Of a stretch of 64,000 bases of DNA, positions 23,405-35,849 are shown piece after piece. Position 1 is the stretch's first letter, and every line of letters starts with the position of its first letter. The translations under genes and the position numbers were made by a program. Source of the DNA: Macquaria australasica. Taxonomy: Eukaryota > Chordata > Actinopteri > Centrarchiformes > Percichthyidae. Below the pieces are notes generated by a model, which saw only the letters and a program-made list of their open reading frames with translations, was not told the DNA's origin and made no database searches. The DNA lies in the NCBI GenBank assembly GCA_005408345.1, contig SEMN01000328.1:504001-568000 (forward strand), read 5' to 3'.

Positions 23405-23930
23405 AAATTTACTCAAGTACCATACTTAAATACAGTTTTCAGGTACTTTATACTTCTACTCCACTACACGTAAGAGGCAAATATTGTACTTTTTACTCTA
23501 CAACATTATTTGCAGATTAAGATTTTGCATAAAAAACATGATAAGCTTATAAAATACAAAGACTAAACCAGTGATTCCAGACTTTTTTTTAATCTTATGA
23601 TACCCTTCCAAAAAAGCAGTTAGGGCAGTAAGGTCACTTTTCAGACATCTAAATGTTGTTAGCAGATCTACCAAATAGACACTTTCCCTCTAAACCTCTC
23701 AGATAGTTTCATTTATAGTAAATAACTGAAACACAAAGATGTCAAATCATCCAGTGTTTCCCAAACATTTTTCTGGCCATTGTTCTGCAGAGTAAGTACT
23801 TTAAATATATTTATCTGATAACACTTCTGCTCTTTTACAGGATTTTGAATGCAGGACATTTACTTGTATTGTTACATTGTTGTATTGGTCCTTTTACTTA
23901 AGTAAAAGATTGGAGTAGACCAGACGCTAT
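23405..23930. repeat. Dispersed fish repeat, degraded
   Basis: Holds strings I associate with a widespread fish non-autonomous element: TTATACTTCTACTCCACTAC, ATATTGTACTTTTTACTCTA, and a closing CTTTTACTTAAGTAAAAG. Recognition is from memory; ends and target duplication were not resolved. Confidence 0.4.
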
Positions 23931-25999
23931 TGTAGAAGCATATTAAAGGTTGGGTAGGGAGTTTTCTTTTGGCGTCACTGGGCAAAAATGCCATATTAAC
24001 CGTGCAGCATATTGTAATTCAAGTGGTCTGAGAGCAGACCTCTACTTCAGCCCCCCCATCTTGCCTCTGTTTTCAGGCTTCAGAAAGTCTATCCCGTGAC
24101 GGTAGACTTTGGCCTATCACAGGTTATTTCAGAGAGACGGTGTGTTCGTATTGGCTAAGCTACAAGAGCAGATGTGTGTGCACGTCCCTTCAGACGGTGA
24201 AAGCCTGATTGAGTGGCAGAAAATCCTGTCAAAAATCCTGCAACTTGTGATACATTTCCAACACCTCCTTTGCCTACAGCGGCGTGTAGTACAAAACAAC
24301 ACGTCCCGGCTCCACACGGAGCTTCAGGCTCATTACGTTCAATGCCATGGCGCTCATAACGACGAGTGGCAAAGAGGCATGATGACAAACAGTGGGGAAT
24401 AACTTTGGGGAAGGTTTTTCCTAGGTTGCACAGATTTTGCCTAGGCCAGCTTTAATGCCAGTGGTTTTGGGGTGAAATATTCAACAATCACATAAAGGTA
24501 AAATGTCTGGGTGTCCACAAACTTTTGGCTATGCAGTGTACTGTAATATTCCTGGGCCAGTATTTATCTCACAAACAGCAGGCATCCTGACTAAAGAGAT
24601 GCAGCGGTAAAGAGAATTTAAAAAAAAACACTCCAGCAAACATCAGAGGTGACCCTGAAGGTAGCAGGAGACACAATGCTGCCTCACCTGGACAGTGTAA
24701 TGCTACTGGGGGGGTTTAAAGGTGCCTTGAACAGAAACTGACAACTTGATAGAAGTGAGGGTAAAGCTGGAGGAAAGCCCCTGCACGAAAAGTAAAATGA
24801 GACTCATTTACACTACCTCAGTATGAAAGGGTTGGATGAGGTAATTTCCTGGAAATATGAGGGTGGAAGTGACATTATTTGGATTTTCATTCAAGTGTAA
24901 AATCCCCAAAAATGGCAGGAAAACAAAGTGAAACACTTGCATCTCCAGAATGTCTTTTCCAGTCACGTTGACAGCCTTGTGTTTAGCTGGAAAACCATGT
25001 TTCTCATTCTATCTAGTTGATTTTGAGAGTGATTAATTAGCTAAAAAAAGACCAAGTTTCTCTGACTACAAGGTCTCATTTGATATTTTTAAAGAAATGA
25101 AACATAATATGAAGATCTGTCACAGCACTAAGAAAACAATTGGCTACACCTCTGCACTCAAACTCAGAACAGCACAAAAATGTTGGACAATTGAGTGCAC
25201 AGACGCAGAAATGACTCCTGGAGGATTAAATTAATGCACTATCATGAACAAGCCTATAGAGAGCAGTGGAGCACTTTGATTTGCAAACTCACACATCTTA
25301 CTTTAGACAGGTCTACCTCTGGGGTTTTCTCTGTGTGAGAACATTTGTGTCCATCTAGCCTCTTCTGGGAGACAATCAGCTGCTTCATGTCAGAGTGAAA
25401 AAAATGAAGCGGGCTGTTGGGATGGAGTGGTAACACGACACTATTAGGACCGACAAGAGAAAAAAAAGAAGAAAAAAAAGAGCAACATAATTGATTCTGC
25501 TATTATTACAGTTTTATGGTACATGAAATTGAATCAAATGATGCATAAATGTGCTTGGAGGAACCAGCATGTTTCCATGGATGTAGCGTCAGGTTGGTTG
25601 GCACATGTGAAGAATTGCGGCGAAAACCGTTCACCCGCTTCCCTTTGCACCGAGCGAGATGAGCAAAAGCATACATTTGGCAGCTGATGTGCATCCTGAT
25701 ATCATGGATGGTGTGGCACCTTTGTAAATGAGAGGAGAACAGCTTGAAATTGATGGCAGGCTGGAGGATAAAATAAGATGAGATATTTAACACTGCCTGT
25801 CTGACTGCAGTGTAGGAGGGAAAAAGAGAGAGAGAAAAGAAAACAGCTGAAGGCCCCGATACATCCCTCCAGCCCTCATTAGGAAAAGAGAGGAGCAGCA
25901 GGGTTTTGTTGTAAATGGAGGGCTAAGCCCGAGAGCCAACTAGGCTCTAAGGGCCAAACTCAGCGCCTCTGGAGGTTAACACACACACTCACACACATT

Positions 26000-26230
26000 T
26001 TAAAGGAATAGCTCGAAATAAGGTTATTTGCTTTCTTGCTGAGCGTTACAGTAGATGAGAAGATCAAGGACACTCTCTTGTTTGTATGTTAAATATGAAG
26101 CTAGAGCCAGCAGCCGGTTAGCTTAGCACAAAGACTGGAAACAGGGGGAAACAGCTAGCCTCGCTCTGTCCAAAGGTAACATATCCACCTATCAGCATCT
26201 CTAAAGCTCACTAATTAACATTTGTAAAAA
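26000..26230 (+). repeat. Foldback MITE, left arm only
   Basis: TTAAAGGAATAGCTCG, then TTTCTTGCTGAG, GGTTAGCTTAGCACAAAGAC, TCCAAAGGTAACA and CATCTCTAAAGCTCACTAA: the same order as the arms at 196-727 and 47727-48120. The second arm is absent. Confidence 0.75.
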
Positions 26231-27501
26231 TGACCTGTAGAGGTTTTATGGGGTTAAGAGCAGGACTATTTAGCCCGCTAGTAATCTAGTTAGTCAGTAA
26301 CTTAGTCTTTTTGTTTTTGGTAGAGGCTTTTGGAAAGGTTTTATATTTTGTAAGGAATGTGAAACTAATAACTTCCATTCAAATCGGAATGCTGTATTTT
26401 TCTAATAATATCAGATGCACATCTCGCTGTTCTAGGGTGTCAATAATTAAGGTGTCGAGCCAAAACCTCTTAGACGGCACCACAGTTTGAACCAACCACC
26501 TCAGGGTCAAATTTGGAAAAGTATGATTCACTGAAAGCCTTTTAGTGCTAAGAGCAGTCACAAATTTAGAAAACAGTGGCGGCGGAGCTGAGATTCAGTG
26601 GAAATAAAAGTACTCCAGCAGCACAGAAGATGGCTGCTGCAGGCTCTACATGTATAACATTTCAGGCTGTCATGACTCTTGTCACTCCAGCACCTTAGCA
26701 AAATGTGACTAAAGATTATAGTGCTTGGAAACGGGCAGAGTGGCGCTGCTGCATGTTCACAAATTGAGATTATTACAGAACACCCTCGGTGCACTGAAAT
26801 ATAGATGAGAGAGAGGAGCATTTTGGCACTCGGAGCTGGGTCAAGCAGCACCAGTCAAGCAGCCTCTGTAATGCTCAACCATAATGACACACACACACAA
26901 GTAATTTCTTTGTTTACGTAATGGTGGGAGCTGATTACCAAAAGCAAAGAGACCTACATTTTTCCAGGGCTGCAATTTGCATATATTATAAGTGACAAAA
27001 CAAGGGAATAAATATTATAGCAATGAAGAAAAAGCACTCATGTGGTCAAACACAGCATGCAAAAGAAGCAGAAGAAATGAGATGAAAAAATTCTATTGAA
27101 GCAAATGTATGGCTTTTATAAGAGGCATGAACAAGGCTCGCTGCCTGCCACATCCACTTTAGCAAATCACTGTGACGGTGGATGCCAATAAAGCGGAGGG
27201 GAATGTGGAACTGTTTGCGAGAAAAGATGAGAAAGAGGAACAGAGGAGAGAGCTGAGGGTCAGGAAAAGACAATAACAGGAAGTGAAGGAGTGAGACACA
27301 GAGAGACAGATAAACAAATTTTTCCTGCCTGTAATGTGTGGCGAACCAGCACAACGGCCGGCTTTATCAAATGGGCATATTAGATGAATAATTCAAGGCG
27401 GCTGGCAGACTGGAGGTATGGAGGATTGTGTCAGTAGGTGACAGGGGAGACACGTTACAGGCTGGAGTGGATGTCAGTGACACATTAGAGGGAATGGCTG
27501 C

Positions 27502-27504
<3 letters not shown>

Positions 27505-27572
<68 letters not shown>
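27505..27572. repeat. (GT)n(GA)n compound microsatellite
   Basis: About 28 GT units followed by six GA units, no interruption. Confidence 0.97.
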
Positions 27573-29406
27573 CAATGGGAGAAACACATGAGGCTTGTTT
27601 GGTGAGAATATGAGAAAAAGATACAGAGCGAAGAAGGGATGGTGTGTTTATGAGATCTGGAAGCAGGCACAAACAGAGATATACCCACACTGCAGAGGGA
27701 CTCACATGCAGAGTTTCCATGAACCATTTGCATATCTCACTCGGTCCCCCTCACGAGCGATCACGGGAGAACTGCAACTGTTTTCATGGTATTTTCTCCC
27801 CAGCACAGACCATGGCATCAAGGCTTTCTGTTTGATGTTGCGGACACACATTTCCTCTGTCTATAAACCAATAAAGTCCAAATCCCGACAGATCCAAGGC
27901 CCGTTATCGACGAGCAGACCTCAAATCCACAATGCTGCACTTCCTGGACCAGAGAGAGAGACAGGCGAGGGGGAACAAGAGAGAACCAAAGGAGAGAAGC
28001 AGAGATCAAGGCAGCTCAAAGGCTGATTTGATCTCTACCAGCGATGTCCTGGAGAGGCAAACCTCCAATCTCTCTGTGGTGGTGGGGAGGACGAGGTGTG
28101 TGTGTGAGAGGTGTGGAGGTTGAGATGGTGCTCGTGTGGAATTTAAAACCTTTTTATAGGCATTTATGTTTTCGCATTAACAGTATCTTGAAGGCTACAA
28201 TATTGAACTTCTTGCCTTGAAGCAGGGAACTGTATCATTCATCCCATCCTGCTCCACCTCAACTACAGGCTGAGGGCTGAAACAAACCGCTGTGAATGTA
28301 CTTGTAAAATACTTGCATAGTGTTTTCTGGGTAAGCCGTATCTGTACATCAAACAAACACATTGCCGTCTTGAGAGGATTGATAACAATTTCATCTTTGC
28401 GTTCATTACAGCGATCACTTCGGGATGTGGTTAGCTTAGCTTAGCTCAAACACTGGATAGGGAAGAAGGCACAAACATGTTTTTCTCGTCATGAATACAA
28501 GTAATGGCATTATGGGGTTCATGAGCTCCACGAGGTGGGGTCAGAATCCCTTAAATTAGATTTTTAAAGAATTGTGACCAAGAGTGTTACATTTTAAAGT
28601 ACACATCTGAGGCATGTTCGTACTACAATTTCTTGTTTCTTATTGGTCGGCATAAAATAAGCTAATTATGGATGGTTTATCGATCAGGTCTATTGTCCAC
28701 GTGAAAAGAGCCGCTATAGAGGACTGAAGCTGCCAACTTTCCCCTTTGCTACACGTTTAAACATTTTGAGTTAACTCTGCATTTCTTTGAAATAAATAAA
28801 AATGAACTGCAGTTACATACAGTTACACCATTTTCTTGCTTGACTGACAGCAAACCATCCCATGTGGCTTTGGAAATGCAGTTGTATTTTTTACAAAGCA
28901 GAATTAGCTAAAATGATAGCATCCTCCATTTTAGCCCCACTTGTTTTAGATGTCAGCACTGTCCAAAGGTTTGCTATTGGTCGACAGGGTGAAATCAAGT
29001 GTCAACGATTACCAAAGTCTGAAAACCATGTATTCTTCTTCCTGAAGTAAGCTGGACAATTTTCAGTTTTGAATGTCTTAGTTTTAATTAAAAGTATTTA
29101 TTGAAATAAAATACAAACATCCTTTGAATGACTGTTTATTCTCAGTCTTCTTGATCCAAGTGTTAACAACAGATAGTTCTATTAAGCCACATGGTTCACC
29201 CACACAGGTGTTTTCACTTTGCCTAATTAGACCTCTCATTAGGACACACGCAGAGATTGTGTTTGATCTCCCTCACTCTACTTTTGATTGAATCGCAATA
29301 AACATTTTTTCAGGGTAGACACCTTGACATGTGAAAGCTTGACAAGCACAGGTGACAAATACACGCGCACCTGAATAAATAAACGTCATCTTAATGTATC
29401 TCAATA

Positions 29407-29612
29407 GACCTTTTTCGTGGATGACGTGGACTCATCAAACACAGGTGTAACTAAGAACATACATAATGACGGCATTCCTTTCACAGTATGTGTTAGGATT
29501 AGGTGCTCAACTCGCCCGCATGGTGAATAGAATGAAGCCATCATTAATGTTATTAGTTACACCTGTGCTTTTCCTACAATGATATGTCAAAATGTCTGCC
29601 GTGAAAAAGGTC
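29407..29612. mobile_element. Short palindromic MITE with TA target duplication
   Basis: The 206-bp element has ends GACCTTTTTCGTGG and, in reverse complement, GACCTTTTTCACGGC. It is flanked by TA at 29405-29406 and 29613-29614. Both arms carry CACAGGTGTAACTAA and a TAATGA.GGC block, so most of the element folds on itself. Related partial copies sit in ercc4 introns 1 and 7. The TA duplication fits a Tc1/mariner-mobilised MITE. Confidence 0.78.
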
Positions 29613-30069
29613 TAGGACAAGTTACACTTATTAGTACATGGAGTCTGGTGACTTCACACAATTCCCAGAACACCTGAATCTAGGTCTAATTAGCCAGAAC
29701 TGAAAACACACGTCTGGGTGTGTAGTTCCCAGTTAATTTAAATGTATATCTATGTACTGTATAAGGCAATCCACAGTGAGAGCCATAGGGAGTCAACTGC
29801 AGGGACTGGCAAAACCCTTGGAAGTTCAGCAGTTTTGCTAATTAACATTAGTGTATAGTCATGCAGTATATGGCTGATTTGAATGCAGGTCAGCTAGGCT
29901 CACTAGTTAATGGAGAAAATGTCAGGTATGTAGGGTTTTATGTGATTATCAAGACCCAAGTTTAGGTCTGTGTTGTCAGAGTCCCAAAGGAGATGAGAGA
30001 CCGGATCAAAGTTCACATAGAAAACATCTAAAGAATCGTTTGCTCTCATTTTGACCCATCTCAGCTCAG

Positions 30070-30162
30070 GAGTACGAGAAGAAGGGCAGCTGGGAGAGCG
30101 ACGCACTGGATGAGGCCAGTGTGTTTACCGAGAGGCAGCGGCGGTGCTGGCACGTAGTGAAG
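30070..30162 (+). other. Coding-like orphan segment, possible exon
   Basis: A 31-codon frame beginning EYEKKGSWESDALDEASVF and ending RQRRCWHVVK. It follows a plausible acceptor (CCATCTCAGCTCAG|G) and precedes a plausible donor (GTGAAG|gtttag). Third codon positions are almost all G or C although the flanks are AT-rich, which is how real exons look here. An in-frame TGA lies upstream of the acceptor and TAG follows the donor, so it could code only as an internal exon. I do not recognise the protein, and no neighbouring plus-strand exon was found. Confidence 0.3.
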
Positions 30163-31251
30163 GTTTAGCGAACACGTAAGTGCAGCATAAACACTAGTTC
30201 AGATACACGCACACACAAAGAAAACCACACTTCTCCTTATAAAAGCCAGATATCTGTCAAGCGTCTGATGCACTAAGTCAAAGGCAAAGCAGGATTTCAA
30301 ACATTAGCATTCCTCCATAATTCCTCCTAATCCAAACACTAACACAACAGTAGGAAGTTCAATCTAAATGAGGAGGGGATGAAAGCCAAGGATATCCTGT
30401 GTGGGAAGAGATATCTGGATTAATTAGTATTGTTGTGGTGGTGTATGTGTGTGTTTGGTTGTACAGCTATTTGTACGTGTGCCAAAATGTGCCTGGGTAA
30501 CGGTGTATGTGCGTGGACGTGCGTTTGTGTGTTTGACAGTACGTGAAAGGGTAATTGTTACTGTATTATATACTATATGTGGAGCCGCCACCTCATCAGT
30601 GAGCGTTCACTGTCATAAGAAGCATGTTTGATTGGATTTTCCTGTTTTAATCACTCTGCCTCTATTTTTGCTTACAGTGGTGGGGCCTGGCTAATTACAA
30701 GGACGGATTAAATTTGAATGTCAACATGTTAAAGGCATGCAATCACGGCCATAAACACATTGAGGGGAATCTGGAGGCATCATTTTAAATGAATCAACCA
30801 CACGTGAGTGTTTGTGTGTACTTGTATCTTTGCGAGGACTTGTGTGTACTTGCATCCTTGTGAGGACCATGTTCATGTGAGTGCATGCTTCATTCTGAAC
30901 ATGTGCTTCTGCATGTTGTGCGTGAAATGGAAGCAAAGGTAGAAACACTTTGTAGTGTGACGGACATAAAAACAAACTTGAAGAAAGTGTTACTGAATTA
31001 TTGTGCAAAAATAAAAGCCCTCGACTCAAAATCTTGCACACTTGCACTCAAAACTAATAATGTGTTCATGTTGTGTTCATGTTATGTAGGATGCAAGGTA
31101 GCAATGAAAAAGATTTCCAAGCTTACAACTTGCAAGCAAGGCCACAACACAACAAAGTGATTGCCATCCATCTATACTACCATCTACTTTCTTTAGCAGC
31201 TACATCCTGGACAGGTCGCTGCACCATATAGACAACCCCTTACATCCGCAC

Positions 31252-31816
31252 TGTGGTGGAAATTGTGTATTTCCTTTTGAAGAAGTGACCAAATAAATGA
31301 AGACCCAACAAGCCGTTGTCTTTTGTATATTTAATTAAGCAAAAGAATAATGCAATCAAATTAAATGGTAATTAAGAACAAAAAAGTAAATAAAGGGAAG
31401 AGCAAGCGAGCACACAGAGTCAATCCTATTTCAGCTGAAAGGACAGAGATCATACACGAAGAAGCATATGAGTCTGACCCCGAAGGGAAGATGCAGTCAC
31501 ATATCTATAACCTCACAATACATAGTAGACAAAAGAAAGGGAAGGATACCAGAATCAACTCTAACCCACATCATGTCTGTCTCTAGCTAAGTGTTTTCAC
31601 CCACGGATGAGAACACAAGGCAGACTGTTCTCCTAACACCCCAAACAAGCTGTCCTTCAGTTATCAAACCCAAACAAGATACCAATGTACTTTACGACAG
31701 AGATCACCCAAGACAGAAATTACCTAAGTACATAGAGTGTACATAGACTAGTGGGAAAACAGGTTATTACAGAAAAACACATCTAATAATAGGAAATGAG
31801 AAATTTTGCCCTTACA
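31252..31816 (-). mobile_element. Solo LTR, inverted copy (5-bp target duplication)
   Basis: The reverse complement runs TGTAAGGGCAAAATTTCTC to AATTTCCACCACA, the same termini as the copy at 20512-21092, with good similarity throughout. It is flanked on the plus strand by CGCAC at 31247-31251 and 31817-31821. 565 bp, no internal region. It shares with the other copy GACAACGGCTTGTTGG (here) / GACAACCGCTTGTTGG near the 3' end. Confidence 0.88.
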
Positions 31817-31821
31817 CGCAC

Positions 31822-31985
31822 CTACGGTCAATTATGCATGTCTGATTCAGGAATCCCTTTCTGTGTGGAATTTGTATGTTCTCCTGAATCAGAGAACATG
31901 CAGAAGGCCATGATCAATAGGTGGATTCAAACCCAGGATCTTCTGAGACGGTCCTCTCCTCACCAGAAAAATAACAGCATCGGTT
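31822..31985. repeat. Fragment of a tRNA-box-bearing fish repeat
   Basis: TTTCTGTGTGGAATTTGTATGTTCTCC and GGTGGATTCAAACCCAGGATC resemble common fish interspersed repeats. The second string is a reversed tRNA B-box-like sequence. There is no folded tRNA around it. Confidence 0.35.
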
Positions 31986-33326
31986 GCTTGTTCACACACT
32001 TAAAATAACCACCGTTTATACCTTCTTAACAAGCAACCTCCTGCGGTCATGGGAGTGTTTTAGTTGTCAGTATGCTTGAAACTAACTAGTTCTTATGACG
32101 AGGCATTCATGGTGTTTGTACAGATGAGAAGTGACAGAAGTAACTGTGAAAAAAGAGCTTGAGAGAGCGCTTACTTTCTCACCTTCAAACAACTGCCGAA
32201 TTGCAGCATGAGGTGGGCGTGCTTGTCTCTTTTTGAAAGTTACAGAAATTGCGGACACAGTCGCCCCAAGTACGACATCAGAAAGGTGTTGGGTGAAGGG
32301 GTTTCAGATGTAGTTCGACCATACAGCAATCACTTTAGTTGAAGCATCCTGACACCTTTACTGTCCTCTCTAGGTAGCAAAGTTGGAAGTAGCATGACGG
32401 GTGAAAAAAATCACATGACTCTGACATGGGAGACAACGGTTCACATCCTGTCACAACCTGAACCAAATCGTTTCAGTTGCCTGAACCTAACCAGACCTAA
32501 ACCGTTGAGGTTGCAGATCAGAAAATACTCATATGAGTAACGAAGAGTGTGATTTACACTGAATAAACAGTTATCTAGCACCAACCTGCTGTTCCATGAC
32601 TGAGTGGTCAAGTTGGGGCATACAATATAACTGTGCATTTACCAAATTAGAATTAAATATGGCGTGGTTACCCTTGATTGGTGGACTAGCTAATGTGAGG
32701 CATTCCAGACACTCCTGTACTGTTTAGAGCTAGGTTGAGAAAATTGTCAATTAAATTTCAACAATGCAACAATGCCTGATTGTGGATTTGTACTAAATTC
32801 TTGCAAATCAAAGGTAAGAGTAACATGTACATGCTTGGTATTCTGTAATATATTATTTAAATGTGTGTGAGTGCATGTATAAGCACACAAGTATGTCCTG
32901 TTTATCCAGTGTTCCCCTCATGTTTTCTACAAATTACTGCTGAGTGAGGTTCCACTCCACTATAGGGGATGAGTGCGATTGACAGAGGTTCATATGTACA
33001 TTAAACCTGGGCTTTCATCTTCTTCTTTTCATCCTTCGCTGAGAAATAAAAAGAGAAATTAATATTGAGTTGCCTCGCGTTGCCTAGTCCTGGAGGCACT
33101 TTCAGCGATGCGCAGCACGTCGGCACCCGTCAGTTTAGTGTGTTGTAAGCCTGCATCTCGGGTGCTAATGTTCCCCCACAGTTTATTGCTTGGTGAAATG
33201 CCTCCATTAGTGTCGAAACCCACAGTAATGGAATGCAGATGGGCCATCATGCGCTAAAGCAAGCTAAGAGTTGTGAAAGGGGAATGTTGACTGACAGGCA
33301 GGAAGGCAAAATGTCTACCTGCCAAT

Positions 33327-33332
<6 letters not shown>

Positions 33333-33385
<53 letters not shown>
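33333..33385. repeat. (TG)n microsatellite
   Basis: About 26 perfect units. Confidence 0.97.
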
Positions 33386-33387
<2 letters not shown>

Positions 33388-33979
33388 ATGCATTAGAGAG
33401 AGAATAAGTCTGTGTTTATGTGTGTGCAGTGTCCTCTCAGGGGATAGCAGGCAGTTTATAGATGTGTTCGCTTCTATTCAGCTGTTACACTCTGCTGCTC
33501 CTTGGGGGTCTTACAGAAGCGACGCAGCAGTGTGTGTGTGTGGGGGTGGGGTGGGGTGGGGGGGGGTGTTGGGATGACAGTGGGAAATGGCCGCTACGCC
33601 ACACTACAAATTGCACTGCTGGCTAAAAGAAACTTTAAGTTGGTTAGCGTCGGCCCGCAGGAACTCTGAACTTTCATACTCAGTGGGCATATTGCAACTA
33701 CCGTGTGATGTGAAATATACCTAACTCTGCTGTGGCAGCAAAAAGACAGAAAGAAGGCAATAACATGTTGTGTGTGGCTAATGATGCAACCCTTCTTCTG
33801 GGACTAAGGGACAAATATGTAATGTAATGTAATGTATGTATGTGATCTTAACTGTATTGTTTTTTTTACTTTTAGTCATACATTAAAATATGAAATAATG
33901 CTATAATGCACATTGGTTCACACACGAGTAAACATGAGCCATAGAACATGCACTGGGATCACTGATGGTTATTGTGTTG

Positions 33980-34480
33980 CAGTCGTCTTGAGCTGCTGTC
34001 TGAAGGCGCCAGAATCACTGTCAATCTAAATCTAAACATCTTATTTTTACAAGAGGCCCATCTTAAAGATAGGCCAGAGTTTATATTCTTTTTCCTCAGC
34101 TAAAGCATGAGGGGTGTTAATTATAAAGGGCATTTCCTTTAAACGTATAGATACATTCACAGGTCCTCATGGGAGATATCTCATTGTAATGGGAGAATAT
34201 TGTCTTCTCAGTTATTCCTACTCATCCAAGTTACTCTGAATGAGTAATTCGGGGTGACTTCAATCGTGTTTTAAAGGTCTAAAGCAGCAGAATATCTTAA
34301 TAATTTCATAAGTAATTCCAAAGTTATATGGAGAACTGTTTATTCCACAGGGAGAGACTACTTCTTTTTCTTCCCGGTGCATAATTCTTATAGTCAGCAT
34401 TATTATTTCCTATTATTGTATTCAGCATGTTAAATATCACAACACTGTCATCTCGGACCATGGAGATGAAATAAGCCATG
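33980..34480 (+). mobile_element. L1-like LINE endonuclease relic
   Basis: Decayed in several frames but in the order of an L1 endonuclease: FLQEAHL (34044 on), LIIKGISF, then HGRYLIVMGEY, then GDFNRV (34253 on), and SDH (34453-34461). These match the canonical QETHL, IIKG, GDFN and SDH motifs. Stops and frame shifts make it a fossil. The reverse transcriptase part is not seen. Confidence 0.7.
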
Positions 34481-35849
34481 TAAAATGTTAACAAACATCT
34501 TGCAAGTCAAATGTCATTTGAGCCAATAGGCAGTAGCCTGATTGTGCCTTTTTGTAATGCAAATAGTGGTTTGATCACATTATTCTGAGCCTAATGGAAA
34601 CCACGGTGGATTTCTCTCCATGAAACTGGAACACAGCTTATAGCCAATGGTTTCAGGCTTATAACAATGGAACAGCTATAAATGAGCAAAACTAACCTTC
34701 TAAAAGCTTCCTTTGTTTATCTTAATTTAAATACTGTTATGTGTGAAAATACTGACATCCTTAACATGGCTCCAATAGATCCTCAGTTGGGGGGCTTTCT
34801 AGAAACTGAGCTAACTTTAACATATAACTGAAGTCGTGATCACAGGAATCATAGGAGACCATGTCAAGTTTACACCTCAGATGGACACAAATTACGCAAA
34901 ACTGTTGTATACTGGCGCAACATTAGTTTTACAGAGCCAAATTATTTCTGCTTTATGATGCGTATGATGTACATTGAGTACAGCCCCTCATTATGCAGCA
35001 GTTATAATCGATGTTCCTCAATTTAGGGAGTCATACTAATGCAACGCAGGCACACTATTATCCTGGCCACTTCCTCACAAACATAGCTTTTCATTTTCAC
35101 ACATAGTGAAACACACAAACCCACAGTGATGTGTAGCTAGGTGGGCGCAGGTGCTCCTTGTTGTCCTGATGAACCACTCCTGTCTCTCTCCGCCTCTCAG
35201 CCACTACATTCACATCCTGTGCGCTGATAAATAACAGCATTCTGCCATTTTTAGTCAGCAGGTGGCTAGTTGTTGGGGAGGTTGTGTGCTATGTCCAAAC
35301 AAACTGTTGAAACAATCTTCCATCTTCACTTTGAGAGAGTGGGAGTCCAGTCGGTGGTGGTGTGAAGAACAGTATTGTGGGTAAATGTCACAGAGAGCCT
35401 TCTGTTCCATATCTGACTAAGTGAACGAAAAAATCTTCAGCACATCCACCACTTTGTCTGCTCAAACAACAGACAGAGAGAACAAGACTCAAGAACAGAT
35501 GAGGGTTTCTGCAGAGTAATGACTGAGGCAATCTTTCTAGTGCTGAGACTCATACATGTCTACTACTAAAACCTTTTAAGTGTTTTATGAACCAAATATG
35601 AACACATCTTTGTCTCCTTGCCCAAAAGTTCAGGTTATTGTACACTACACAGTATCATTCTCTATTTTGTAGGCACAAAGGCACACTGAGGATTTGTCTA
35701 ACAACTGATTGTCGCAGAAATATGGCTTACTTCCTGTTTCTGCATACTAATATGTAATGACCTGAATGCGACAGCCTCACAGTATCAGAGCCCAGTCAGA
35801 CAGAAACGGTAAAGGACTCTGAAGACTGTAGAGATTTAGCTCTTCAGGG

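Larger units (their letters stand above)
21841..31251. other. Intergenic interval, left part
   Basis: No confirmed gene. It contains a (GT)n at 23141-23169, a repeat with tracts typical of dispersed fish elements (23405-23930, TTTACTCAAGTACC to TTTTACTTAAGTAAAAG), a transposon-end-like string at 24510-24541 (GTGTCCACAAACTTTTGGC), a foldback half copy (26000-26230), a (GT)n(GA)n at 27505-27572, the MITE at 29407-29612 and one coding-like patch at 30070-30162. SHISA9, which lies between CPPED1 and ERCC4 in human, was not found. Confidence 0.45.

Noticed and set aside
27367..27733. Open frames of 82 and 117 codons on the minus strand
   Set aside because: Stretched by the (CA)n repeat (His-Thr repeats); no splice or family support.
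31915..31945. tRNA gene suggested by a reversed B-box-like GGATTCAAACCC
   Set aside because: No A box, anticodon arm or acceptor stem can be folded around it; fits a repeat fragment.
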